From Actinomycetota bacterium (GTDB lineage Bacteria > Actinomycetota > Actinomycetes > Nanopelagicales > Nanopelagicaceae), in NCBI GenBank assembly GCA_009702845.1, contig WLHG01000051.1, positions 1-7,085 of the forward strand: a DNA stretch of 7,085 nt, written 5' to 3'. The notes under the pieces are model-generated. The model was not told the DNA's origin and did no database searches. It saw nothing but the letters and a program-made list of their open reading frames with translations. Of the stretch, positions 1-6,816 are shown in pieces (positions within the stretch are counted from its first letter, which is position 1; every line of letters begins with the position of its first letter). Both the position numbers and the translations under genes were made by a program.

Positions 1-1316
1 TCCGGCGTAATTCACCATTAGTAGTTGGTATTGGCAAAGGCGAGAACTTTATGGCATCCGATGTTGCCGCTTTTATCGATTACACCAAGCGTGCAATTGA
101 ACTCGGACAAGATGAAGTAGTAACTATTACACCGACAACAGTGGTTATCACTGACTTAACTGGAGTGTTAGTAAAGCCAAAAGAGTATGAAATTTCCTGG
201 GATGCCGCCGCTGCACAAAAAGGGGGCTTTACTCACTTTATGCTAAAAGAGATCTTCGAGCAGCCTAAGGCCGTTGCAGATACTTTGATCGGCCGCTTAA
301 GCGATAACAGGCAAATAGTTTTAGATGAACTTCGTATGAGCGTTGAAGAAATCAGGGCGTTAAAAAAGATTACGGTTATTGCATGTGGGACGGCTTATCA
401 CGCTGGCATGGTTGCCAAATATGCCATCGAAAAGTGGGCCAAGATTCCAGTAGAGGTCGAGATCGCAAGTGAGTATCGCTACCGTGATCCGATAATTGAT
501 TCCGGAACTTTAGTCATTGCTATCTCGCAATCGGGTGAAACCATGGACACCTTGATGGCGGTGCGTCATGCAAAATCGGCAGGAGCTCGCGTTTTAGCAG
601 TGTGTAATACCAACTCGTCTACGATTCCCCGCGAATCCGACGCGGTCCTATATACCCACGCAGGACCTGAAATTGCTGTGGCTTCAACTAAGGCGCTCTT
701 AACACAGATGATTGCCGTCTATTTAATCGGTCTGCACTTGGCGCAAGTCAATGGCTCACTGTCAGATGCTGAAGTTGAATCCCTCTATAACGAACTTCTT
801 GAACTTCCAGGAAAGATCGAGCAGATTTTAGAGACAGTTGAGCCATTAAGAGAGTTAACCCGCAGTTTTGCCGATAACAATATTGTTCTATTTTTAGGTA
901 GGAATATCGGGTATCCCGTCGCCCTTGAAGGTGCGCTCAAGCTAAAAGAGTTGGCATATATACATGCCGAAGGTTTTGCCGGCGGCGAGCTCAAGCACGG
1001 CCCAATTGCATTAATCGATAACGGGGTTCCAGTTATTGCGATACTTCCTGCCGGGCATGAGCATGCACTCGATGAAAAAATGTTAAGCAATATTCAAGAG
1101 GTAAAGGCGCGCGGGGCAAGAGTAATTGTTATTGCTGAAGAAGGCGCGCTCGTTGAAGGTGCTGAACATATAATTCGCATTCCAGTTGTACCTGCACTAT
1201 TTCAGCCAGTCCTTGCAACTGTGCCGCTACAAGTTTTTGCATATGAAATGGCAGTCGCGCGTGGCAACGATGTAGATCAGCCGAGAAATTTAGCAAAATC
1301 AGTTACTGTTGAATAA
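1..1316 (+). CDS. glmS: Glucosamine-fructose-6-phosphate aminotransferase (isomerizing), 5'-truncated by window edge
   Basis: GlmS converts fructose-6-phosphate and glutamine to glucosamine-6-phosphate, the cytoplasmic entry step to UDP-GlcNAc and peptidoglycan. The reading frame is open from base 3, about 437 residues, against roughly 610-620 for the family. The N-terminal catalytic Cys and most of the glutaminase domain therefore lie upstream; the ATG at 51 is an internal Met, since the preceding codons read as conserved GlmS (SPLVVGIGKGENF). Two SIS sugar-isomerase domains follow. The first has ACGTAYHAG (from base 381), SQSGET (525-542) and an ASTKA motif. The second has LEGALKLKELAYIHAEG with the expected catalytic Glu at 969-971, and GELKHGP with its His at 996-998. 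The C-terminus is the classic PRNLAKSVTVE tail with the active-site Lys at 1296-1298. Nothing looks broken. The next gene starts on the base after the TAA stop, implying co-transcription. Identification is secure from motifs seen directly. Confidence 0.97.
   Translation, partial: RRNSPLVVGIGKGENFMASDVAAFIDYTKRAIELGQDEVVTITPTTVVITDLTGVLVKPKEYEISWDAAAAQKGGFTHFMLKEIFEQPKAVADTLIGRLSDNRQIVLDELRMSVEEIRALKKITVIACGTAYHAGMVAKYAIEKWAKIPVEVEIASEYRYRDPIIDSGTLVIAISQSGETMDTLMAVRHAKSAGARVLAVCNTNSSTIPRESDAVLYTHAGPEIAVASTKALLTQMIAVYLIGLHLAQVNGSLSDAEVESLYNELLELPGKIEQILETVEPLRELTRSFADNNIVLFLGRNIGYPVALEGALKLKELAYIHAEGFAGGELKHGPIALIDNGVPVIAILPAGHEHALDEKMLSNIQEVKARGARVIVIAEEGALVEGAEHIIRIPVVPALFQPVLATVPLQVFAYEMAVARGNDVDQPRNLAKSVTVE
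1304..1309 (+). promoter_or_regulatory. Candidate -10 box (TACTGT) for a leaderless PAP2 mRNA
   Basis: A TANNNT hexamer inside the last codons of glmS ends exactly 7 nt before the PAP2 ATG at 1317, which lacks a Shine-Dalgarno sequence. In actinobacteria many leaderless transcripts start at an ATG about 6-8 nt after such a box. No convincing -35 was seen. Translational coupling to glmS explains the start equally well, so this is only a candidate. Confidence 0.22.
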
Positions 1317-1967
1317 ATGCGTAAAGCACAGATGTTTCGCGCGTTACGCTGGTCGGCACTCCTATTTGTAGGCTTTCTCGCCGTGACACAACAAGTTTTA
1401 AGTAATGGCCCACTTGTGAACTTCGATAATGATGTTAACCGTACCCATCGGCCACGCTTTGATGGATTCTCAGGCTTTCTCTTAAGGCGCCTGGATGATT
1501 TAGGCCTTCGCTGGCTGACAGCGCTAGTTTTAATAGTCGCGGCTTCCTATATCGCCTATAGATTCAAAACATGGCGCCCTCTTAACTTGGCAGTTCTATC
1601 TCTGCTAGCTCTCAATCTTGTTGTCGGCGTTTTTAAACTCTTCTTAGGACGCACGAAACCCCGTGATGGCTTTGATTTAATTCATGCCGGCGGAATGTCT
1701 TACCCCAGCGGGCATGCATCAAATGCAGTTTTATCGTGGGGTATCGTGGCCTACTTGATTTATAGATATGCCCACGTCGATAGATATCAGGGACGCCTGG
1801 CAAGTGCTGGAGTTGTAACTATCTCATTGACGGTGTGCATCGTTTCTCTTATTCGGCACACGCATTGGTTTACCGATTTGCTAGGTGGCCTCTTTGTTGG
1901 AAGTGCATTATTAGTGGCGGTAATTGCCGTCGATCGCTACGTTCCCTCTAAGAGTCAACTGCACTAG
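1317..1967 (+). CDS. PAP2-family membrane phosphatase (lipid phosphate or polyprenyl diphosphate phosphatase)
   Basis: This is a 216-residue integral membrane protein of the PAP2 / type 2 phosphatidic acid phosphatase superfamily. Hydrophobic segments lie near residues 11-28, 64-82, 88-108, 134-150, 163-179 and 188-205. The tripartite site is recognisable: motif 1 is K107-LFLGRT-K114-P115 (family K-x6-RP, here Lys for Arg), motif 2 is YPSGH with H133, and motif 3 contains H183-WFT-D187. The motif 3 Arg usually six residues before the His is Ser here, with an Arg three residues before it. Known relatives dephosphorylate undecaprenyl diphosphate, phosphatidate or phosphatidylglycerophosphate; the substrate cannot be decided here, though placement between glmS and acpS/alr favours envelope or lipid metabolism. 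The ATG abuts the glmS stop and has no Shine-Dalgarno sequence. A second in-frame ATG at 1332 is possible, which would shorten the protein by five residues. Family assignment is firm, substrate is not. Confidence 0.88.
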   Translation: MRKAQMFRALRWSALLFVGFLAVTQQVLSNGPLVNFDNDVNRTHRPRFDGFSGFLLRRLDDLGLRWLTALVLIVAASYIAYRFKTWRPLNLAVLSLLALNLVVGVFKLFLGRTKPRDGFDLIHAGGMSYPSGHASNAVLSWGIVAYLIYRYAHVDRYQGRLASAGVVTISLTVCIVSLIRHTHWFTDLLGGLFVGSALLVAVIAVDRYVPSKSQLH

Positions 1968-1970
1968 AAT
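1965..1970 (+). promoter_or_regulatory. Candidate -10 box (TAGAAT) for a leaderless acpS mRNA
   Basis: TAGAAT overlaps the PAP2 stop codon and ends 7 nt before the acpS ATG at 1978. It is a good match to the sigma-70-type TATAAT box. The acpS start has no Shine-Dalgarno sequence, which fits initiation of both transcription and translation at the ATG. The region 17 bp upstream (ttccct, 1942-1947) is a poor -35. This is inference from spacing. Confidence 0.33.
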
Positions 1971-1977
1971 CAAGCAC

Positions 1978-2322
1978 ATGATTGATGGAATCGGCATAGA
2001 TGTCGTTGATATCGAACGCTTCAAATCCTCACTTGAGCGAACTCCCGGTTTACTAGAAAAGCTCTTTACACAAGGGGAGCGCACTAAGCCGATTGCATCT
2101 CTTGCCGCCCGTTTTGCCGCTAAAGAGGCGTTAGCTAAAGCCTTAAGCGCGGGCAAAGGTTTGGCCTGGCACGATGCCGAAGTAATCAACCTTGAAAATG
2201 GCAAACCTGTATTTCTCTTTCGCGGTGAGATCGCCGATTTAATCGATGGCGCAGCAGTACATCTATCACTCTCACACGATGCTGGAATCGCATCGGCTAT
2301 GGTCATTGTGGAGCGCCAATAA
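1978..2322 (+). CDS. acpS: Holo-[acyl-carrier-protein] synthase (4'-phosphopantetheinyl transferase)
   Basis: AcpS transfers 4'-phosphopantetheine from CoA to a serine of apo-ACP, activating it for fatty acid synthesis in the cytoplasm. The 114-residue product is at the short end of the usual 115-130 but has the family landmarks: [15 protein letters not shown] at the N-terminus with the Mg-binding Asp at residue 8, [13 protein letters not shown] with the second metal ligand Glu at residue 50, NGKPVF near 74-79, and HLSLSHD (95-101) followed by a short strand ending in VIVE. The start was set at the ATG at 1978 because the conserved N-terminal strand begins there; an in-frame TTG at 1924 would add 18 unrelated residues overlapping the PAP2 gene. 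It lies 10 nt after the PAP2 stop and its TAA shares a base with the alr ATG (TAATG), so acpS and alr are probably translationally coupled. Identification is confident. Confidence 0.95.
   Translation: MIDGIGIDVVDIERFKSSLERTPGLLEKLFTQGERTKPIASLAARFAAKEALAKALSAGKGLAWHDAEVINLENGKPVFLFRGEIADLIDGAAVHLSLSHDAGIASAMVIVERQ
2310..2313 (+). promoter_or_regulatory. Ribosome binding site of alr
   Basis: GGAG lies inside the end of acpS, 8 nt before the alr ATG at 2322. The spacing is good and supports this ATG, so the TAATG junction has its own ribosome binding site rather than depending only on termination-reinitiation. Confidence 0.6.
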
Positions 2323-3425
2323 TGGAGCATCGCTCAGAGGCCCGAATTGATACCGCGGCAATAGCTGCAAACATCTCTCGCTTGAAAAAGATTGGCGGTG
2401 TGGATCTTCTTGCCGTAGTTAAAGCCGATGCATATGGCCATGGCTTAGTAGAGATTGGCTTACTTGCCGAGAAATCTGGCGCCGATTGGTTAGGTGTTGC
2501 ACTTCTGGAAGAGGCGATTTCGCTGCGTACACATGGAGTTCGGATACCGATTCTTGCTTGGCTACTGCCACCAGGATCGGATTTTAGATCGGCGTATAAT
2601 CATGACATTGATGTCGCAGTTGCCTCAATTGCTACGTTCAATGAGATAGGCGCACTTAAAACAAAGGCACGGATTCATATCGAACTCGATACCGGTATGG
2701 GCCGCGGGGGATTCTTGGATGAGTGGAATGAGTTCTTGGAATCTGATTTCTCTCACGTAGATGTCGTTGGCGTTTTCTCGCACTTTGCCCGGGCCGACGA
2801 ACCACTTGAACCACAAAATACAGATCAACTCCTGCGATTTAATTCGATGATTTCAGAGTTAGCTGCGATAGGAATCAATCCACCTATAAAACACCTTTCT
2901 AACTCGGCGGCAACTTTAACTAATCACGGTGCAGCATTTGATTTAGTTCGCACAGGAATTGCAATGTACGGCTTATCTCCTGATGTAACCACTTTAGGTA
3001 CAGGAAGCAGTTTGGAGTTAAAGGCAGCTATGCAGCTGCGCGCCAAATTACATCTTGTGAAGAAAGTTCCATCTGGCTCACCTGTTGGATATGGAGCAAC
3101 GGATGTGACCACGAGAGATACAACTCTCGGGATTGTTGCGATGGGCTATGCCGATGGGATACCCCGCATTGCCAAGTCGGCTGGAGTTTTCATCGACGGT
3201 AAACGCGCGCCGATAATCGGGCGAGTTTCTATGGATCAATTTGTTGTCGATTTAGGCCCGGATTCAACGGCCAAATCAGGGGATTGGGCCGTTATTTTTG
3301 GCGACGGAAGGCAGGGCGAATATACCGCCGATGATTGGGCCGCGGCATCCTTATCAATTAACTATGAAATAGTTACGCGCATTGGGCCAAGGGTGCCTAG
3401 AATCTATGCACCTCATGTCTACTAA
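2322..3425 (+). CDS. alr: Alanine racemase (PLP-dependent)
   Basis: Alr interconverts L- and D-alanine, supplying D-Ala for peptidoglycan cross-links; it is a cytoplasmic homodimer. The 367 residues match the usual length. The N-terminal TIM barrel carries the PLP lysine in VVKADAYGHG (K34, with Y38 four residues later as in characterised racemases), then DTGMGR with R128 and VRTGIAMYG with R210. The C-terminal beta domain has VGYGAT with Y257, the expected catalytic base for L-Ala, and GYADG with Y276; this 19-residue spacing equals that of the Geobacillus enzyme (Y265/Y284). SMDQF and a terminal TRIGPRVPRIY complete it. All key residues are present, so it should be active. The start overlaps the acpS stop by one base with GGAG upstream. 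The last 11 bases overlap the start of livG. No nnr (yjeF-type) gene lies between acpS and alr, and no tsaE follows, although either is a frequent neighbour elsewhere. Confidence 0.97.
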   Translation: MEHRSEARIDTAAIAANISRLKKIGGVDLLAVVKADAYGHGLVEIGLLAEKSGADWLGVALLEEAISLRTHGVRIPILAWLLPPGSDFRSAYNHDIDVAVASIATFNEIGALKTKARIHIELDTGMGRGGFLDEWNEFLESDFSHVDVVGVFSHFARADEPLEPQNTDQLLRFNSMISELAAIGINPPIKHLSNSAATLTNHGAAFDLVRTGIAMYGLSPDVTTLGTGSSLELKAAMQLRAKLHLVKKVPSGSPVGYGATDVTTRDTTLGIVAMGYADGIPRIAKSAGVFIDGKRAPIIGRVSMDQFVVDLGPDSTAKSGDWAVIFGDGRQGEYTADDWAAASLSINYEIVTRIGPRVPRIYAPHVY

Positions 3426-4182
3426 TTACGCAGCGCTGCGAGTCGAGGGAGTAACTATCTCCTTTGGCGGGCTGCGCGCACTCAATGATGTCTATTTAGA
3501 GCTTGGTCAGCGTGAAGTTGTCGGTCTCATCGGTCCCAACGGCGCCGGCAAGACAACTCTCTTTAACGCTCTCTGCGGACTTGTAAAACCTGACTCAGGA
3601 AATTTTTATCTTGGGGGAGAAAAACAAGAATTTCCCCGCACAGATAATTTAGTTGACCTTGGAATTGCACGTACTCTGCAAGGTGTTGGATTATTTGGAG
3701 ATCTAAGCGTTCTTGAAAATGTAATGATCGGTGCTCAACATTTAGCGCAGACAGGATTGATATCTGCAGCTTTAGCCCGTAATTCAAAAGATGAAAATCG
3801 AATACGCGAGAAGGCCCGCGTTGCATTGGAGCGCGTATATGCGGGAGGACTTGCAGATCGTCGCGCAGATACCTTGTCATACCCTGATACAAAGCGAGTA
3901 GCTATTGCCCGAGCGCTTGTAAGTGAGCCAACGATTTTAATGCTCGATGAACCGGCAGGTGGTTTGGGCGCCCAAGATATTGAGTGGATGAATAAATTAA
4001 TCCGAAATTTAAGTGCCGAAATGTCAGTACTTTTGGTAGAGCACCATATGGATGTTGTCATGAGTGTATGTAGCAGGTTATACGTACTCAACTTTGGCGA
4101 AGTTATTGCCAGCGGAAGCGCAGAAAGCGTGCGCAGAGATCCAGCTGTTATCGCTGCATATCTTGGAACGGGAAACTCATGA
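3415..4182 (+). CDS. livG: Branched-chain amino acid-type ABC transporter ATP-binding protein LivG
   Basis: This 255-residue nucleotide-binding subunit of a HAAT (Liv) importer sits on the cytoplasmic face and pairs with LivF to drive LivH/LivM. Visible elements are the N-terminal ISFGGLRALNDV strand typical of LivG, Walker A GPNGAGKTT (residues 40-48), Q-loop GIARTLQ, the LivG-specific insertion around GLISAALARN, Walker B TILMLDEP with D178/E179, and the switch His H210 in VEHHMD. The signature motif is unusual: residues 154-158 read LSYPD where LivG normally has LSYGQ or similar, so the conserved Gly is Pro. The start is the ATG at 3415, where homology to LivG N-termini begins; upstream in-frame ATG 3406 and TTG 3382 would lengthen the overlap with alr. 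No Shine-Dalgarno is evident, suggesting coupling to alr. A TAGAAT box at 3398-3403 is present but its 11-nt spacing is less apt. Its stop overlaps livF as ATGA. Substrate could be branched-chain or other amino acids. Confidence 0.92.
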   Translation: MSTNYAALRVEGVTISFGGLRALNDVYLELGQREVVGLIGPNGAGKTTLFNALCGLVKPDSGNFYLGGEKQEFPRTDNLVDLGIARTLQGVGLFGDLSVLENVMIGAQHLAQTGLISAALARNSKDENRIREKARVALERVYAGGLADRRADTLSYPDTKRVAIARALVSEPTILMLDEPAGGLGAQDIEWMNKLIRNLSAEMSVLLVEHHMDVVMSVCSRLYVLNFGEVIASGSAESVRRDPAVIAAYLGTGNS

Positions 4183-4889
4183 CACTCAATGTTTCCAACT
4201 TAACTGTTCATCACGGTGCAATCTGCGCAGTCAACTCAGTCTCATTGGCCGTGCCAACTGGACAATTGGCTGCAATTATCGGCTCTAATGGCGCTGGTAA
4301 GACGACACTACTTCGCGCATTATCTGGTTTGAATAAACCCACCCATGGAAAAATAAGTTGGATGGGTGAATCAATACTCGGCGATAAGCCTGAGAACTTA
4401 GTTCGCAAAGGGATTTCTCACGTCTCTGAGGGTAAATCGGTAATTCCAGAGCTCACGGTAAAAGAAAACCTCGAGTTAGGTGCAATTTGGCGCCGTGATA
4501 AAAAAGAGCTCAGTGAATCCCTAGATCAAGTGGTCTCAATATTTCCTCGCTTGGGTGAGCGATTAGCGCAAAGAGCCGACACGTTGTCAGGTGGAGAGCG
4601 CCAAATGTTAGCTATCGGTCGTGCGTTAATGTCCAAGCCGCAACTTCTCTTACTAGATGAACCATCTCTTGGTTTGGCTCCATTAGTCGTAGAACAGATT
4701 TTCCAAATTATTCGCGATCTCACTACGTCAATGAGATTAACCGTTGTTCTAGTTGAACAAAATGCAATGGGTGCACTCAAGATTGCCGATCTTGGAATAG
4801 TTTTAAATCTAGGTAAAGTCGTAGCCGTAGATCATGCCGATGCACTTATCGCTAACCCAGCCGTGCGCGCGGCATACTTGGGGTACTAA
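4179..4889 (+). CDS. livF: Branched-chain amino acid-type ABC transporter ATP-binding protein LivF
   Basis: This is the second ATPase of the Liv importer, 236 residues, the normal LivF length. It has Walker A GSNGAGKTT (35-43), a Q-loop region with the LivF-type SEGKSVIPELTVKENL (Glu where most ATPases have Gln), a canonical LSGGERQMLAIGRAL signature (136-150), Walker B LLLLDEPSLGL with D160/E161, and VEQNA with Q194 at the switch position normally held by His. The EQNA wording is a known LivF family trait and marks it as LivF rather than LivG. The ATG overlaps the livG TGA by four bases (ATGA), a standard translational-coupling junction, with GGGA 5 nt upstream as a weak ribosome site. The livH gene starts 2 nt after its stop. 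The UrtE urea-transporter ATPase is a close relative, but nothing around it points to urea. Family confident, substrate unknown. Confidence 0.93.
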   Translation: MTLNVSNLTVHHGAICAVNSVSLAVPTGQLAAIIGSNGAGKTTLLRALSGLNKPTHGKISWMGESILGDKPENLVRKGISHVSEGKSVIPELTVKENLELGAIWRRDKKELSESLDQVVSIFPRLGERLAQRADTLSGGERQMLAIGRALMSKPQLLLLDEPSLGLAPLVVEQIFQIIRDLTTSMRLTVVLVEQNAMGALKIADLGIVLNLGKVVAVDHADALIANPAVRAAYLGY

Positions 4890-4891
4890 TC

Positions 4892-5797
4892 ATGCAACTA
4901 CTTAACACTGTATTAATTGGAATAACTGCAGGATCTATCTATTCACTAATGGCCATTGCCTTTGTACTTGTATGGAGAAGCACCAGAGTCATTAACTTTG
5001 CCCAAGCTGGCATGGCATTACTCTCAACGTATTTTGGCTATGAGGCCGTGACTCGCATCGGCTCGTTCTGGCTTGCACTGCCAATTGCGATGCTAGGCGG
5101 AGCAATCATTGCCGCGTTAGTAGAAGTTATATTGATGCGTCTATTAGTTAAACACTCATCAAGTGGGCCTATTGCAGCCGTTGCACCTATCATCGCAACT
5201 CTGGGATTATTGGGCCTAATTCGCTCCCTCATTGCAATGAATTGGGGAGGTCAAGATTTAAGAATCCTTCCACCAGTGTCCAATACTGGCTTCACTATTA
5301 ATGGGGAAACTCTGGTCTTTTCTCCGTTGAAACTCTTAATTTTAATTACGACGTTGGTCCTGATGGCCCTTCTTACGATTCTCTTTCAGCGCACTAATTT
5401 AGGTCTATCTCTGCGAGCCTCGGCCTATGCCCCTGAAATCGCCCGACTTTCAGGTATTCGTGTCGACTTGATTCGCACATTAGGTTGGGCTCTTGCAGGT
5501 GCGGCGGGCGCAGTCGCTGGAATATTCCAAACGGTCAACGGAAATGGAAACTTCTCACCGGATTCAATTGAGTTCTCACTCCTATTAGTTTCGGGCTTCA
5601 TCGCCGCAGTTATCGGAGGTCTCGATAGTTTGCTTGGCGCAGTCATCGGTGGAATGTTCTTAGGTTTGACTATCTCATTTGTTCTTATGTATATCAGCGG
5701 GGGTCTTTTCTTTATCGCGCCATTCGTTATTCTCTTAGCAATATTATTTGTCCGCCCTCAAGGAATTATTGGAGCAAGGGCGGGGCGTCGTGCATAA
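4892..5797 (+). CDS. livH: Branched-chain amino acid-type ABC transporter permease LivH
   Basis: This inner-membrane permease half of the Liv importer has 301 residues, a usual LivH length, and is almost entirely hydrophobic, with about eight membrane segments. The N-terminus GITAGSIYSLMAIAFVLVWR followed by VINFAQAG (33-40) is the LivH hallmark (family: G-x-x-x-G-S-x-Y-A-L and INFAHG/Q). The EAA-like cytoplasmic loop that docks on the ATPases is around residues 174-196 (RASAYAPEIARLSGI), followed by GAAGAVAGIF. GGLDSLLGAVIGG (242-254) corresponds to the GG-x-GS-x-x-GA motif of the family. The Arg-rich tail (RAGRR) fits a cytoplasmic C-terminus. It begins 2 nt after livF with only a poor GGGG ribosome site 8 nt upstream, so it is probably translated by coupling. 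Its last 8 bases overlap livM. No broken motif is seen. Confidence 0.93.
   Translation: MQLLNTVLIGITAGSIYSLMAIAFVLVWRSTRVINFAQAGMALLSTYFGYEAVTRIGSFWLALPIAMLGGAIIAALVEVILMRLLVKHSSSGPIAAVAPIIATLGLLGLIRSLIAMNWGGQDLRILPPVSNTGFTINGETLVFSPLKLLILITTLVLMALLTILFQRTNLGLSLRASAYAPEIARLSGIRVDLIRTLGWALAGAAGAVAGIFQTVNGNGNFSPDSIEFSLLLVSGFIAAVIGGLDSLLGAVIGGMFLGLTISFVLMYISGGLFFIAPFVILLAILFVRPQGIIGARAGRRA
5776..5780 (+). promoter_or_regulatory. Ribosome binding site that fixes the livM GTG start
   Basis: AAGGG lies 9 nt before GTG 5790, inside the end of livH, and is followed by a further G-rich stretch. It favours GTG 5790 over the in-frame TTG at 5748, which would overlap livH by 50 bases and add 14 charged residues with no resemblance to LivM. 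Confidence 0.5.
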
Positions 5798-6788
5798 ATT
5801 CAAAAACTCAAATCACATCGGTTTATTTGTCGCCTTTGGTTTCATCTTATTCTTGGCAGGCAACCGTGTTGATGAGCTTCGCGTGTATCAAGGTGCATCG
5901 ATCGCCGTATTCGTTATCGCAATCGCATCACTAATTTTGTTAACTGGCTATTCGGGTCAAGTATCACTTGGACATGGCGCTCTAATGGCGATTGGTGCCT
6001 ACAGCGCAGCTGTCTCACGCAATGAACTTCATGTACCGATCATTCTCACATTTTTCGTTGCCGTGCTCGCGGCCGCCGGTGGCGGCGCGCTCCTGGGCGC
6101 CGCAGCGGCGAGATTAACTGGACCGTACTTAGCTGGAACAACTCTGGCGCTAGCAGTCGGCCTACCCTCCCTCGCAAATCAATTTTCTATTCTGGGTGGC
6201 GAACAAGGTTTGGCATTTGATGTTGGTTCTCCACCGTCGCAATTAGGTGACACGTTTACGCAATATAAATGGTTCTTTTGGATCGCCGCCCTCGCAGCAT
6301 TGATTTCAATGTGGCTGGTTAGCAATATCCTGCGCTCTCGCTATGGTCGTAACTGGCGGGCAGGCCGGAGCAATGAGGTCGCAGCCCAGCTCTGCGGCAT
6401 CAATACGGGCAGGAGCAAGATTTTGGCCTTCACCATCAGCGCCGGCATTGCAGGCCTAGGGGGGGCCCTCATTTCAATGACGATAGGTACCGTTTCTCCC
6501 AGTGCTTTCCCACTAACTCTCTCTTTCTCTCTTTTGACTGGCGCGGTTCTGAGTGGCGTAACTGCACTTTCAGGCGTCATGATTGGGGCAGTGATATTGG
6601 TGGCGATCCCAGAGATTGCCGATGTGGTGGCCAACCGCATTGGTAGCTCCGAGAACATCACCGTAAACTTGCCGGGCTTCATGGTGAGTGCACTGTTGAT
6701 TATTACTGTTCTATTCGTACCAAATGGACCAGTTGAACAACATCGTGCACGTAAAGCTAGGAAACTTGCAAAACTGACAGAGAAGTAA
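5790..6788 (+). CDS. livM: Branched-chain amino acid-type ABC transporter permease LivM
   Basis: This is the second permease of the importer, 332 residues from the chosen GTG start, within the LivM range. The hallmark LLTGYSGQVSLGHGALMAIG (51-70) matches the conserved LivM 'G-x-SGQ-x-SLGH-x-x-F/L-x-x-IGAY' region. Multiple membrane segments follow. The ATPase-docking loop lies at 182-204 (RSRYGRNWRAGRSNEVAAQLCGIN), where families usually show R-A-x-R-E/D-N-E, then the AFTISAGIAGLGGAL helix. The late GG-x-GS motif is replaced by SGVTALSG (255-262), a mild deviation. A basic tail (RKARKLAKLTEK) should be cytoplasmic. GTG is used as start with AAGGG upstream, overlapping livH by 8 bases. A run of seven G at 6459-6465 encodes part of AGLGG and keeps the frame. 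The next gene follows after 40 bp without a terminator. Confidence 0.92.
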   Translation: MHKFKNSNHIGLFVAFGFILFLAGNRVDELRVYQGASIAVFVIAIASLILLTGYSGQVSLGHGALMAIGAYSAAVSRNELHVPIILTFFVAVLAAAGGGALLGAAAARLTGPYLAGTTLALAVGLPSLANQFSILGGEQGLAFDVGSPPSQLGDTFTQYKWFFWIAALAALISMWLVSNILRSRYGRNWRAGRSNEVAAQLCGINTGRSKILAFTISAGIAGLGGALISMTIGTVSPSAFPLTLSFSLLTGAVLSGVTALSGVMIGAVILVAIPEIADVVANRIGSSENITVNLPGFMVSALLIITVLFVPNGPVEQHRARKARKLAKLTEK

Positions 6789-6816
6789 AATTTAAAGCTC
6801 TACCCAAACCCTCGAT

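Noticed and set aside
1924..1977. Longer acpS from TTG 1924
   Set aside because: The 18 extra residues overlap the PAP2 gene and precede the conserved [15 protein letters not shown] start of AcpS.
1911..2330. 139-codon open frame on the minus strand opposite acpS
   Set aside because: It is the mirror of a clear acpS gene, has no family resemblance and no ribosome site, and would conflict with well-supported + strand genes.
3382..3414. Longer livG from TTG 3382 or ATG 3406
   Set aside because: The added residues overlap alr further and precede the normal LivG N-terminus; no ribosome site supports them.
4064..4288. 74-codon + strand open frame spanning the livG/livF junction
   Set aside because: It is out of frame with two solid ATPase genes, and its sequence resembles no protein family.
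5748..5789. Longer livM from TTG 5748
   Set aside because: It would overlap livH by 50 bases, while GTG 5790 has AAGGG at good spacing.
6341..6682. 113-codon minus-strand open frame opposite livM, and similar ones at 785-1090, 3563-3892, 3735-4091 and 4526-4780
   Set aside because: All lie antisense within secure genes, lack recognisable motifs, and are expected by-products of codon bias.
6766..6791. Promoter TTGCAA / TAAAAT in front of the binding-protein gene
   Set aside because: The spacer is only 14 bp, too short for a normal sigma-70 promoter, and another near-match CTGACA (6774-6779) has no -10 at 17 bp.
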